Shown here: positions 40,863 to 50,704 of the stretch, one piece after another | How positions within the stretch are numbered: position 1 is the stretch's first letter | How the letters are laid out: every line of letters begins with the position of its first letter | Source of the DNA: Sacculina carcini | Lineage: Eukaryota > Arthropoda > Thecostraca > Sacculinidae | DNA: 64,000 nt | Assembly (NCBI GenBank): GCA_916048095.2 | Contig: OU696571.1 | Location: 6,642,001-6,706,000, forward strand | Direction: 5' to 3' | Notes under the pieces: model-generated | Database searches by the model: none | Told to the model about the DNA's origin: nothing | What the model saw: only the letters and a program-made list of their open reading frames with translations | Program-made: the position numbers and the translations under genes

Positions 40863-43705
40863 CGGCGCTGCCGATAATCGACGTTGAAGTGAACGGATTT
40901 TGCGTGCGTGGCCTGATTGACACAGGCTGTACGAAAACGATTGTGTTGTGTAGATTTTGTGATCAATGTGCAGGGTGTTGTTCTGTGTTAGCAGTTGACG
41001 GAAGCCGAGTAGATTGTTTGGGCTATGCTGATGTTGATCTGAAAGTCGGTGGTATTTCTTCTCGCGTCAATTGTATTGTTGCATCGAAGCTGTTTGACGG
41101 ACTTTCGGTTATTCTCGGTGTCGATGTGATAAATGCACTTGGAGGGGTGATTATCAAGCCCGGTGGTGTGGAGTTTCTAAGTACAGCGAAAAGTTTGAAT
41201 GAGACCGTTTCCAGGGTGGATCATACGTGCGCTATCGCGGACTCGACGCTGCCACGTACAGATGAATACAGGTGTCAAAGGCAGAGACCGTGTACGGCCG
41301 AAATCAATGATACAGATTTTTGTGCCGTGTTCGATGGGGATGTATGGACGGTATCGTGGAAATGGAAAGAATACCCGCCAGTCCTTAGGAACACGGTGGA
41401 TCAATACGACAAAAAATTATCTCCAGAGAGTTCAAAAATGTTCGAGTCAGCTATCGAGGAATGGATAGAGAGCGGCTGGTTACGACCTTGGTACGGAGAT
41501 GCGGGAGGTACGTTACCTCTTCTCCCCGTTGAGCAACTTAACAAAAACAAAGTCCGCCCAGTTTTGGACTACCGAGAATTAAATGAATATGTTCAAAATC
41601 ACCCGGGACATGACGTGAGCGTATGTGATGAGACGATAAGAATCTGGCGGAGACGTCGAGGGCCACAGAAGCTAGTCGACCTAAAATCTGCTTATTTACA
41701 AATTCGAGTGGATAAGCGATTGTGGAGCTTTCAGCTGGTGAGATACAAGAACAAATTATATTGTCTCACTCGGCTGGGCTTCGGACTCTCTTCTGCTCCC
41801 AGGATAATGACAAAGATTGTGAGATGGGTGTTGCAGCGTGATGATACGATATGCCGAGCTACCGATAGCTATATCGATGACATCATTGTCGATGAAAGTA
41901 TAATATCTGCGGATAAGGTGGTGGAACATTTGAGAACATTTGGTTTAGTTGCAAAAACACCTGAAAACATCGACGGTGGTCGCGTGCTTGGGCTAACTTT
42001 GAGTCACGGAAGCGACGGGGGGTTGAATTTTAGTCGAGGAATCGATCTACCGGGTGTTTCTATGGAGGATGGCGTCACAAAAAGGGATTTATTTTCGATG
42101 TGTGGCAAGCTCACAGGACACTATCCAATTGGCGGATGGTTAAGGATTGCGTGTAGCTTTGTTAAAAGAATGTGTGATGTGCCTCGATGGGATGACGCTG
42201 TTGATGAAAGAACTCTCAGTGTATTGGTGGATATTGTTCAACGTGTGCGTGCTGCTGATCCCGTTAAAGGACGCTGGTCGGTCTCAGGTACGAAGAAGTG
42301 CAAGGTTTGGTGTGACGCCAGTTCCATAGGGTTGGGCGTTGCTGTTGAAATCGAAGAGCACATCGTCGAGGATGCAGCTTGGCTGCGTAAAAAATCCGAT
42401 AAGCTTCACATAAACGTTGCGGAACTGGATGCGGTTGTTAAAGGAGTGAATCTCGCTCTCAAGTGGGGAATGCGTGAAATACTAATATTGACCGATTCAG
42501 CTACAGTAGTTTGGTGGTTGCGAAGTGTGATAAATGACAGACGAGTCCGCGGTGGTGGGACAGCCGAGTTGCTGGTTAAACGGAGACTCTCAGTGATCAA
42601 GCACCTTGTTGAGGAATATGAGTTGGAGCTCTCAGTTGACTTCATTAGATCAGAACAGAATAAAGCCGATAGTCTCACCAGGGTGGCGGATAACTGGTTG
42701 AAAGTTTCTGATGCTCAGCCTGAGGAAGTATGTGGAGTTTCGATCGGCGAAATACATGGACAGCACCACTTCGGTGTGGATAGGACTCTGGGATTAGCAC
42801 GTATGGTCGACTCGACAATCAGTCGCAGTGAAGTTGAGGAGTGTGTTCGATGCTGCATAAAATGCCGAAGTGTGGATCCAGCTCCGGTCAGTCATGAAGA
42901 GGGCTCCGTGGCAGTGAGCACGAACTGGACTAGGGTGGCGGTAGACACTACACATTATGGCGGTAAATGCTACATGACACTAATAGACTGCGGTCCATCC
43001 CGTTTTGCTATTTGGAAGGAAGTACGTTCGGAAAATGCGACGGAAATTGTCAAGATACTCGATGAAGTATTCAGAGAACGTGGACCTGTCAGTGAATTGC
43101 TCTCGGATAATGGCTCAGGGTTTAGATCTTATCCAGTCGCAGCTCTATGTCGGCAATGGAATGTGGTTCAGTTATTCCGATGTGCCTACCGGCCGGAGGG
43201 TAATGGTATTATAGAGCGACAGCACAGAACGATTAAACGCATGGCACAACGTAGCAGTTCCTGCCCTCTACGTATGATTTTCTGGTACAATCTCGCTCCG
43301 CGGAAGGGGATACATGAATCGTCAGCTCCCAGTCGAGAGCTATTCTCATATAAATGGTGGCATCCTTCTGTAAAGGTTATACAGTCAACACCAACGGCCG
43401 ATCGGACGGAGTATTCAGTAGGAGACGACGTGTTGATCAAACCTCCGGACGCTAAATGTACATCGACGTGGAGACGAGGTCGAGTAACGAAAGTAAGCTC
43501 GGCAAATAGCATTGAAGTCAATGGTGTTCCGAGACATCCTCTGGACATACGAAGGTTGTTCAGAGAAAGCTTGGACGAAACTTCCGAGGAAACATCCGTC
43601 GACGTTGAGGAACCTGATGAGCAGCACACAAGTGGGTCGGCTACACGTAGAACGTCGTCGAGATCGAGAAGACCTCCGAAGTGGCTGGAGGATTACGTTA
43701 CGTGA
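40859..43705 (+). CDS. pol of the intact LTR element (protease, RT, RNase H, integrase)
   Basis: 948 residues without a break. Protease LIDTGCTKTIV (about 19-29). RT: VRPVLDYRELNEYV, LVDLKSAYLQI, catalytic YIDDI (about 336-340). RNase H: VWCDASSIGLGV (about 483), ELDAVVKG, LTDSATVVWWL. Integrase: HHFGVDRT and CVRCCIKC zinc ligands, D in VAVDTTHY (about 695), D in LSDNGSGF (about 749) and E in GIIERQH with 35 residues between. The C-terminal domain has VGDDVLIKPPDAK and HPLDIRRLF, then a Glu-rich tail and RRPPKWLEDYVT. All catalytic residues are present. Confidence 0.92.
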   Translation: MTALPIIDVEVNGFCVRGLIDTGCTKTIVLCRFCDQCAGCCSVLAVDGSRVDCLGYADVDLKVGGISSRVNCIVASKLFDGLSVILGVDVINALGGVIIKPGGVEFLSTAKSLNETVSRVDHTCAIADSTLPRTDEYRCQRQRPCTAEINDTDFCAVFDGDVWTVSWKWKEYPPVLRNTVDQYDKKLSPESSKMFESAIEEWIESGWLRPWYGDAGGTLPLLPVEQLNKNKVRPVLDYRELNEYVQNHPGHDVSVCDETIRIWRRRRGPQKLVDLKSAYLQIRVDKRLWSFQLVRYKNKLYCLTRLGFGLSSAPRIMTKIVRWVLQRDDTICRATDSYIDDIIVDESIISADKVVEHLRTFGLVAKTPENIDGGRVLGLTLSHGSDGGLNFSRGIDLPGVSMEDGVTKRDLFSMCGKLTGHYPIGGWLRIACSFVKRMCDVPRWDDAVDERTLSVLVDIVQRVRAADPVKGRWSVSGTKKCKVWCDASSIGLGVAVEIEEHIVEDAAWLRKKSDKLHINVAELDAVVKGVNLALKWGMREILILTDSATVVWWLRSVINDRRVRGGGTAELLVKRRLSVIKHLVEEYELELSVDFIRSEQNKADSLTRVADNWLKVSDAQPEEVCGVSIGEIHGQHHFGVDRTLGLARMVDSTISRSEVEECVRCCIKCRSVDPAPVSHEEGSVAVSTNWTRVAVDTTHYGGKCYMTLIDCGPSRFAIWKEVRSENATEIVKILDEVFRERGPVSELLSDNGSGFRSYPVAALCRQWNVVQLFRCAYRPEGNGIIERQHRTIKRMAQRSSSCPLRMIFWYNLAPRKGIHESSAPSRELFSYKWWHPSVKVIQSTPTADRTEYSVGDDVLIKPPDAKCTSTWRRGRVTKVSSANSIEVNGVPRHPLDIRRLFRESLDETSEETSVDVEEPDEQHTSGSATRRTSSRSRRPPKWLEDYVT

Positions 43706-43741
43706 GAGATAGGCTAGTGATGACAGGTCATCATGGAGGGG

Positions 43742-44162
43742 TGTAGTAGACGAGCTGCAGTGTTTCGCGAACGACACGTTTGATTCGACTGAAATGCTCA
43801 GCTGAGTCTTGTTGAGGGGCGGAGCTAGATGATGACGTCAGTTGGAGAGCGCGTGCGGAATGACTGGGAACGAATCGGGTGGCGCGCGTGAGTGGGTGGA
43901 ATTGGCGGGCAGTGGGAATTCGGAGCGTGTCGGTGTATGTGTTGTTGTGGTATCTGTAGGCGTACGTTGAGAGCGGATTGTGAGTTTGTGCTCGTTACAT
44001 TTGAGACGTCTACTTTGTGGTGCTGTCGGTGAGATTGTGTTTATTTGTTTTTCTTCGTCAGCATTTGAATATTGTTGCTTCAATTTGTTCTGCCTACCGC
44101 TTTATTGGGTTCTCTCAATAAATTATTTCTGCACCGTCAACTGGGTGTATTGCTGTGTTACA
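43742..44162 (+). repeat. 3' LTR of the intact LTR element
   Basis: 421 bp, same ends as 39699-40114, followed by GTGTG. The left target duplication cannot be checked because the array is truncated there. Confidence 0.9.
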
Positions 44163-45148
44163 GTGTGCATCAATGCTGCCGCTTTGTCTTTCATCCTACT
44201 CCCTGACGTCATACATATCATTTCCTCTTCCAGCTCCGTCGGCTCCCTATCATCCCTCGAATACACTATCGTCTATGTTGTCTTATTTTCAAACTTTACC
44301 ATGATCCTCATCAACCTTCCTTCCTCTCTGATCTTCTCACTCCCACTACTTCTTTCTCTTCTCGCCGCCACCTTCCTCTTCACTGTCCTCGTGCCACCAA
44401 TGAGTCCTCAAAACCACTGTTCTTCTTTGGTCCATAACTCTATAACTCTCTACTTCCTACTCACATCACCTCAACTCCCTCAACTCTTTTTCTTATCAGC
44501 TTCGTCAATATCTATTTGACATCTCTTTTGATCCTGTTTATCACTCACTTACTCCATTCGCCACTTTGTAAATACTAATGCGTTTATATTTTGTTCTATT
44601 TTTTGACTCGGTCATTATTGCTGGCTTGTTCTGTTACCGGTGCACAGTCAATTCTTATCTTGTATCTTTTATATTTGTATCTTTTCTAGTCTTACTGGTA
44701 TATTCTTTACCTGCGTGAATTATCGTCTGATCCTGATTTCGCGTGATTGGTTTTCCCATTCTTACTTATGGTGCCCCATGTGTATGTGTATGTTTTTGCT
44801 TATGTATGTGTGTGTATGTCTGTGCGTGTGTGTGTGTGTGTGTGTGTTTCTATGTGTGCATTATGTGTTCTTACTGTTGTCACATGTTTATCTCCATAGT
44901 TGTGTTTGCCTTTTTAATTTTGTCGCGCTTCTGTGCATATTAGCGCTATATGAAATACTATACATATACATATACGCTATACATCCATTGATTGATTGAT
45001 TGATTCATGTATGGGGTGTGGATGGATGGGGTGTGTGATATTCATTTCATCGTCTTTTTTACAATACAACTACAAATTTGATGTCAATTTGATGTCAGTT
45101 GGAGTTGGATTTAATGACATTAGTGTATTTTGATGTGTTTGTTTTCAG
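44163..45148 (+). other. Intron end: pyrimidine-rich DNA and a LINE-like 3' tail
   Basis: 44163-44520 is pyrimidine-rich with no domain. 44770-44860 is a GT microsatellite. GCGCTATATGAAATAC near 44942 followed by (ATTG)n at 44986-45004 resembles the 3' tail of an L2/CR1-type LINE or SINE. The open frames here are low-complexity. The stretch ends in the splice acceptor TTTGTTTTCAG at 45148. Confidence 0.5.
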
Positions 45149-45208
45149 AAGCGGACTGCATATGACGATGTGAAATCGCTTATCGCTCAATTCAATCAGT
45201 CGGTTTGA
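45149..45208 (+). CDS. Gelsolin/villin-family gene, terminal exon
   Basis: Phase-0 exon after a strong acceptor (GATGTGTTTGTTTTCAG). It encodes 19 residues, KRTAYDDVKSLIAQFNQSV, then TGA. After the HFPHWSDEHFE end of the 17802-17918 exon, family members continue with a short (K)-(S/T)-Y-(E/D)-D-hK helix, which this fits. Support is weaker than for the other two exons because the segment is short. A 27.2-kb intron would separate them. Confidence 0.6.
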   Translation, partial: KRTAYDDVKSLIAQFNQSV

Positions 45209-45594
45209 AATAAGTGCGATTTGAAATGCGCTCGCTTTGAATATCTTCATTTCCTTATGCTTTCATTTCTGCGTGTGATATTAACCATTCTTTTCATTCG
45301 TTTCATTTAAATTCGATACGACTTTTTACAGCATTGCTGTTGATTTTTCGTATTAGATTTTGTTGGTAATGGTACTTCTCTATACAAATACAAATTTAGT
45401 ATGATGTGTACGTGTGGATGGGACTTATCTTCAACAAAATGAACAACGATTCAGACTTGAACTGATCCGGAAAAGTCGCAAGTGTATAGACGTGTGATGC
45501 GCCTTGAAAAATAATATCTGAGTGAGTTTAGTACCGCCTACACTTAACAAACCTGACAAGAACATTGACAAGATCATAACAATTGGTTGAATTA
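45209..45594 (+). other. Probable 3' UTR and flank of the gelsolin-like gene
   Basis: AT-rich sequence after the stop. No canonical AATAAA is obvious before the Tigger element at 45597. No other gene seen. Confidence 0.4.
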
Positions 45595-45870
45595 TACAGT
45601 AGACCCTTGTTTTACGCGGATTTTTGTTTTTTATAAACAAGAAAAGTTTGTAAAAAATTGATAAAAGCCGTATGATCAAAAAGTGTGTGTAAATACTGCT
45701 TTATTAAAAATCAAACATTAGCCGAGTACAATTGCCCACCACATTGTTTTTACAGAAACGTGGTAGCCCAACTAATTCTGATACCGAGTAGGACTAGTCT
45801 ACTACCCCTACACCATATATTCATTTCATGCACTGCTTTTTCTGTTTTTCTGATTGTATTGCATTGTTTT

Positions 45871-46324
45871 TGTAATGTGAACGATGTATTTAATGCGAAT
45901 TATATCGATGATATGAAACTAGAAATAAAGCCGCACAATAGTTCAGACGACGTCAGCAAAGAACACGGAGAAGAATACGGTACACAAGATTCTCTCACAC
46001 TCGCACGTAAAACCACTAGACACACGCACACGCGAAAAGCACTGAAACAACTCTCGCCGCACAAAACACCGCACACTAAACCAACGCAACACCAAGACTC
46101 TCACTGACTCGTCACATTCTCGCTGACGCAATCAACTGTCACTCACGCACACACGAACATACAAACACACGCGCGCATACACACACATGTTCAGCTGCAC
46201 GCGCATGACATTCGAGGCACCTACAGTAACGTTCCCAATAACAAGTCCAATAGTGCACGCGCACGCTTACAAACTCTTACACACATATACAAATATACAA
46301 CAATTAATACACGCACTAATCACA
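45871..46324 (-). repeat. 3' LTR of the sister LTR element
   Basis: 454 bp. The pol stop (46316-46318) lies nine bases inside this LTR, so the last codons of pol are LTR-encoded. Confidence 0.9.
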
Positions 46325-47755
46325 CGCCCCCGTGATGTCTTCATCATCTCCAACGTGGTAATCTTCCATCCACCGAGGTCTGCGCCTTTCTCTTAGGGGC
46401 CTGCCTTGATGCTCTTCACCGAAACTCCGCATCTCCGCTTCACCAGTAGTACGCCGCGCCTCGCTTTCGTCCTCTTCGTCCGATACATCCGCAAATAAGC
46501 GCCGCACGTCTAAGACGTGGCGCGGTGTGCCGTCGACGTCAATATTACTGGAAGATGTCATACCAGTAACTCTACCTCTGCGCCAATGTGTGGTGCATCT
46601 CGCTCCAGGTGGTTTCACCAGCACTTCATCTCCCACTCGCCAGCCACTGTCTTCTTTCCGAGAACCCTCAACAGGAGTCATGGGATGTCTCCACTCATAG
46701 CGGTACAGCCCACGTGCTGGAACCGTCTCAGGGTCGGCGATATTCTTTGGTGCCATGTTGTACCAAAACACCATTTCTGGTGGAGTTTTGCCACATCGTT
46801 CCGCCATTCTCTTTACAGTGCGATGATGACGTTCTACGATGCCGTTTCCCGAAGGTCGATAAGCTGCTCGATACCTTCTGATGACACCCCACTTGTCACA
46901 CAGCTCTGCCAGTACAGACGATCGGAACGCGGCACTGTTGTCCAGCAAAAGTTCATCCGGAGGTCCTCTTTCGAGAAACACGTCGTTCAGGATCCTCACA
47001 ACGTCGTCGGCGTTCTCGGAGCGCGCCTTTTTCCATAGCCCAAAACGACATGGGCCGGAATCCACAATAGTCACATAGCACTGGCCCTTGTACTCTGTAG
47101 CATTCACCGACAAGCGACTCCAATTATTTTCCACACTAATTTCGCCAGGATGGTGTCTTACTGGCGCCGGATCCACCGACTGACAACGCAAACATCTTTT
47201 CACACAGTCCTCTGTTTCTTTCTTTGTCACTTTGGGATCTACCATTCTACTCAGCGCCAAGGTTCTGTCGACACCAAAATGATGCAGACCATGTAACTCT
47301 TCCACCGTCATAAGACCCGACTCATTATTTGCCTCAGATATCCGTAGCCACGACCTCGGCACCCTGGTGAATGCATCCGCCTTTGTATGTTCTGACCTAA
47401 CGTAAGATGCTGATATTCTCAGACCGAGTTCATCAGTCAGATCACTCAACACGCCAAGCCTGCGTTTGATCAACATTTCAGCCGCACTGCTGCTCTTCAT
47501 CCGGCTCTCGCCGTTTAGCACCGATTTCAGCCATCCAAGCACCGTGGAAGAATCCGTTTTCACCTCGATCTGCTGAATACCCCATTTCACCGCTAGGTTG
47601 ACTCCTCTCAACACGGCGTCCATCTCGACAACGTTGATGTGATGTGCATCACCTGACTTTCGCAGCCACGACGCGTCTTCTGCTACCTCGCCGTCCACCT
47701 CAAGAATGACTCCTAGAGCAAGACTGCTGGCATCACACCAGACGGTTTCTTTCAA
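46316..47755 (-). CDS. RNase H and integrase of the sister LTR element
   Basis: 479 residues starting at VWCDASSLALGVILEVDG (RNase H), then HINVVEMDAVLRGVN and KTDSSTVLGWL. Integrase: LHHFGVDRTLALS and CVKRCLRCQS, D in LSVNATEY replaced (the first catalytic Asp position reads Asn), D in LLDNSAAF, E in NGIVERHH. C-terminal VGDEVLVKPPGAR. The Asn and the upstream TAG suggest loss of function. Confidence 0.8.
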   Translation of the reverse strand: MKETVWCDASSLALGVILEVDGEVAEDASWLRKSGDAHHINVVEMDAVLRGVNLAVKWGIQQIEVKTDSSTVLGWLKSVLNGESRMKSSSAAEMLIKRRLGVLSDLTDELGLRISASYVRSEHTKADAFTRVPRSWLRISEANNESGLMTVEELHGLHHFGVDRTLALSRMVDPKVTKKETEDCVKRCLRCQSVDPAPVRHHPGEISVENNWSRLSVNATEYKGQCYVTIVDSGPCRFGLWKKARSENADDVVRILNDVFLERGPPDELLLDNSAAFRSSVLAELCDKWGVIRRYRAAYRPSGNGIVERHHRTVKRMAERCGKTPPEMVFWYNMAPKNIADPETVPARGLYRYEWRHPMTPVEGSRKEDSGWRVGDEVLVKPPGARCTTHWRRGRVTGMTSSSNIDVDGTPRHVLDVRRLFADVSDEEDESEARRTTGEAEMRSFGEEHQGRPLRERRRPRWMEDYHVGDDEDITGACD

Positions 47756-49159
47756 CTAGTCAGGTACGTGACATCTGCCACGCACTGGATCATTCGACAG
47801 AACTTTCTTGAGCCTTTCTCGTGCCATTACCAAAGTCTCACATCTCACGCTTTCATCCCAATCAATATTTTGTGTCGATTTTTTCACAAAACTAGCGGCA
47901 ACCCTCAACCACCCAGCCACAGGATAGTGCCCAACTAGTCTACCGCACAAGGAAAACAGTTGTCTCTTGGTCGTGCCATCTTCTACATCATCCGGAAGTT
48001 CATTCCCTCTGCTGAAAACCAAAACACCTCTGTCTACTCGCAGATTCAGTCCAAGTGCTCGACCATTTTCCATGTCCTCAGGTACCTTCGCCTCCAAACC
48101 GTACTTTTTCAAATGATTGATGACATCGGCGGCGCTCACAACACTCTCGTTTACCAGAATATCATCTATATACGAGCTCGTTCCTGACTGGATTCGTTCG
48201 TTCATGCTCAATACCTTCCTTAAAATCTTCGTCATCACCCGGGGTGCACAACTAAGACCGAATCCCAGTCTTGTTAGACAGTACCTGTCCCCATTAAACT
48301 CGACTTGCTGGTACTGCCATAAAGTTTCATCCATTTTGATCTGCAGATAAGACGTCTTCAAGTCGACCAATTTCAGCGGGCCCGGCCACCTGCGCCAGCC
48401 ACGCAATGTCTCTTCACACACCGGAGCGTCGTACCCACTGTGACTCTCAACGTACTTATTGAGTTCGCGGTAGTCAATCACCGGCCTCACCTGTTTCTTA
48501 TTCGGTTGATCAACGGCCATCAACGGAAGTATGCCCCCGGTCATTCCACAAGGTATCAACCAGCCCTGTGATATCCATCTCCGAATCTCTTCGTCAAATC
48601 TATCCTTCAACTCGGGCTTCCTTACACTGCTGTAACTACCGACAATGTTTCTGAGCACCGGGGCCCCGTCGCACCATTTCCACTTCACTGCCCACGAGTC
48701 GCCATCGAATCTAGCCTCAAAATCACAGTCATCTATCTTCAGTTCATCCGACGGACACACCTCAGTTTTCGCTGTTCTCGGAACAGTACCTGCAATCACA
48801 CTGCACACCGGACTGCCATTAGGCACCGAACATTCTCTAGGCCCCAATACTACACCACGCTCGTCCACGTATACGCCCCCGAGCCTCGCAACGACGTCTA
48901 TGCCAAGAATCACTTCAACATCGCCCAATAGATCGTTAGCCACTATCACAGGCAACCAGAGTTCCACGCCACCTACAGCCACTCGCACCTTGTCCGTACC
49001 AGCACACGGCACTCTACGACCATCGACGGTAGTCACGCTGCAGCGGCCACGCGCATTTGCAGCAATCGATCGAGACACGATCGACATTGTGCAGCCCGTG
49101 TCCATCACAGCATGCACATTTCTACCATTGACTACCGCTGGTACACGCGGAAGCGCCAT
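47756..49159 (-). CDS. Protease and RT of the sister LTR element, ended by a TAG
   Basis: Starts MALPRVPAVVNG at 49159, the ATG overlapping the gag stop as TAATG. Protease AVMDTGCTMSIVS. RT: VRPVIDYRELNKYV, LKLVDLKTSYLQIK, LTRLGFGLSCAP and catalytic SYIDDILVNE, then RQLFSLCGRLVGHYPVAGWLR. A single TAG at 47756-47758 separates it from the RNase H frame without any frame change. The intact sister has no stop here. Confidence 0.88.
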   Translation of the reverse strand: MALPRVPAVVNGRNVHAVMDTGCTMSIVSRSIAANARGRCSVTTVDGRRVPCAGTDKVRVAVGGVELWLPVIVANDLLGDVEVILGIDVVARLGGVYVDERGVVLGPRECSVPNGSPVCSVIAGTVPRTAKTEVCPSDELKIDDCDFEARFDGDSWAVKWKWCDGAPVLRNIVGSYSSVRKPELKDRFDEEIRRWISQGWLIPCGMTGGILPLMAVDQPNKKQVRPVIDYRELNKYVESHSGYDAPVCEETLRGWRRWPGPLKLVDLKTSYLQIKMDETLWQYQQVEFNGDRYCLTRLGFGLSCAPRVMTKILRKVLSMNERIQSGTSSYIDDILVNESVVSAADVINHLKKYGLEAKVPEDMENGRALGLNLRVDRGVLVFSRGNELPDDVEDGTTKRQLFSLCGRLVGHYPVAGWLRVAASFVKKSTQNIDWDESVRCETLVMARERLKKVLSNDPVRGRCHVPD

Positions 49160-49935
49160 TACTGACTGGTCAGTGGGAGAGCTGCTGGTGCACCAGATCT
49201 CCCCTCGTCGTTTCCCGTCTGTTGTGTTCTTTCTTGTTCGCGAGGACAGTTTCGCCTTAGATGCGGGTTCCCGCATCCGAAACATTCAAATTGGCGACGC
49301 ACATTTTGCAATGAACCACCGCTGCTCCGCGCATTGCAGTACCTTGCGAGATGAGGGCCACCACAATTGAAACACCTTCTCTGCGTCGAATATTGTCTAT
49401 TCTCATTGAGAAAGTGTTGCGTGTTTCGTGCCACCATCGCAGTACTACCCTCGCCGATCTCTGACAAAAGGATGCGTGCACGCTCGTCGACCGACGCCAA
49501 AGCAATTGTTGTCAAATTTGGCATGGTTCTCAATCCTCGTGAGACCTCACGCGGCAATCCCACCACAAAAGCGTTCTTGAGAACATTGTCACACTCAATA
49601 TTAGCAAGCTTAGCAAGTCGCCTCAGGCTCGCCATGTAAACATCGGCTGGCTCTCCCTTCCACTTGCACGCGGTGAACATTTCGTATGCCGAGAACCTGT
49701 CTGTAGCGAAAGCGTCCAACAGTGATCTTTTGATCTCCGAATACACACACTTTTTGACCTCATCCATTTCACAGAACACTGCGTACCCCGGGCCATCGAG
49801 GAACAGAGGCACGACGGTCTCGAGGGCGTCGATTTTCCGTAGTTCTGCCACTCTATCAAACTTGTCGATCCATTGCACGACATCCTGGCTCCCGTCAAAC
49901 GGCCGTACAATGTCATTCAGCTTCAGATTCGCCAT
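49159..49935 (-). CDS. gag of the sister LTR element
   Basis: 258 residues, MANLKLNDIVRPFDG. Capsid QDVVQWIDKFDRVAELRKI, VPLFLDGPGYAVF, PADVYMASLRRLAKLA. Two short zinc knuckles CFNCGGPHLARYC and CFGCGNPHLRRNC, both one residue shorter than CX2CX4HX4C. Uninterrupted. Confidence 0.9.
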   Translation of the reverse strand: MANLKLNDIVRPFDGSQDVVQWIDKFDRVAELRKIDALETVVPLFLDGPGYAVFCEMDEVKKCVYSEIKRSLLDAFATDRFSAYEMFTACKWKGEPADVYMASLRRLAKLANIECDNVLKNAFVVGLPREVSRGLRTMPNLTTIALASVDERARILLSEIGEGSTAMVARNTQHFLNENRQYSTQRRCFNCGGPHLARYCNARSSGGSLQNVRRQFECFGCGNPHLRRNCPREQERTQQTGNDEGRSGAPAALPLTSQ

Positions 49936-49943
49936 ATCTAACT

Positions 49944-49955
49944 GCCGAAATAGCT
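49944..49955 (-). promoter_or_regulatory. Primer-binding site of tRNA-Phe 5'-end type (sister element)
   Basis: On the minus strand AGCTATTTCGGC directly follows the LTR end CACATTACA. Identical over 12 nt to the site at 40115-40126, although the surrounding sequences differ. Confidence 0.65.
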
Positions 49956-50409
49956 TGTAATGTGAACGATGTATTTAATGCGAATTATATCGATGATATG
50001 AAACTAGAAATAAAGCCGCACAATAGTTCAGAAGACGCCATCAAAGAACACGGAGAAGAATACGGTACACAAGATCCTCTCACACTCGCACGTAAAACCA
50101 CTAGACACACGCACACGCGAAAAGCACTGAAACAACTCTCGCCGCACAAAACACCGCACACTAAACCAACGCAACACCAAGACTCTCACTGACTCGTCAC
50201 ATTCTCGCTGACGCAATCAACTGTCACTCACGCACACACGAACATACAAACACACGCGCGCATACACACACATGTTCAGCTGCACGCGCATGACATTCGA
50301 GGCACCTACAGTAACGTTCCCAATAACAAGTCCAATAGTGCACGCGCACGCTTACAAACTCTTACACACATATACAAATATACAACAATTAATACACGCA
50401 CTAACCACA
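49956..50409 (-). repeat. 5' LTR of the sister LTR element
   Basis: 454-bp partner of 45871-46324. It contains the only sense-strand AATAAAG-like and CA-rich blocks shared by both copies. Confidence 0.9.
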
Positions 50410-50517
50410 GTTTTTCCATTATTCTATTGTATTATTTTGTATATATGGCAATGCATTATGAAAATAAAATTATTTGGGTTCAAATGGGCATTTAAGGCCT
50501 ATTAATCACGGCTTTCT

Positions 50518-50703
50518 ATGTATCGAATGCACTCTACCCTAGATGGGAATCCAGACCTGGGCATCAAAGAATATTGGAAATCATTTACAATTGCAGACTG
50601 CCTCACTATTGTGGAAGAGACAACCAAGGAAGTTAAGCATCAGACTGTCAACTCCTGCTTGAAACTTGTGTGGCCAAACTGCGTCCATTTTTTTAGACTC
50701 TAA
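50518..50703 (+). pseudogene. Tigger transposase fragment (DDE C-terminal part)
   Basis: Reads DLGIKEYWKSFTIADCLTIV, VKHQTVNSCLKLVWPNC, matching the region after the DDE core of Tigger1/TIGD1-like proteins (KEYW--F-I-DC, VN-CW-K-WP-C). The frame is broken at about 50699 by a hAT insertion and continues at 52829. Confidence 0.75.
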
Positions 50704-50704
50704 A

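Larger units (their letters stand above)
39699..44162 (+). mobile_element. LTR retrotransposon with apparently intact gag and pol
   Basis: LTRs 39699-40114 and 43742-44162, primer site at 40115-40126, gag, pol, and polypurine tract GGAGGGG just before each LTR. Internal order protease-RT-RNase H-integrase as in Ty3/Gypsy, but the RT style (LTRLGFGLSSAP, YIDDIIVDE, HYPIGGWLR) marks a divergent lineage. LTRs differ by few bases, so it is young. The 5' LTR doubles as the 3' LTR of the truncated left copy. Confidence 0.9.
45871..50409 (-). mobile_element. LTR retrotransposon, sister of the 39.7-44.2 kb element
   Basis: LTRs 45871-46324 and 49956-50409, both 454 bp and differing at about six positions. 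Target-site duplication GTTTT (45866-45870 and 50410-50414). Primer site at 49944-49955. gag and pol on the minus strand, with one in-frame stop in pol. Confidence 0.93.

Noticed and set aside
44163..44520. Hydrophobic 179-aa frame suggesting a membrane protein
   Set aside because: Pyrimidine-rich composition gives Leu/Phe/Ser runs. The frame starts inside the LTR and shows no domain.
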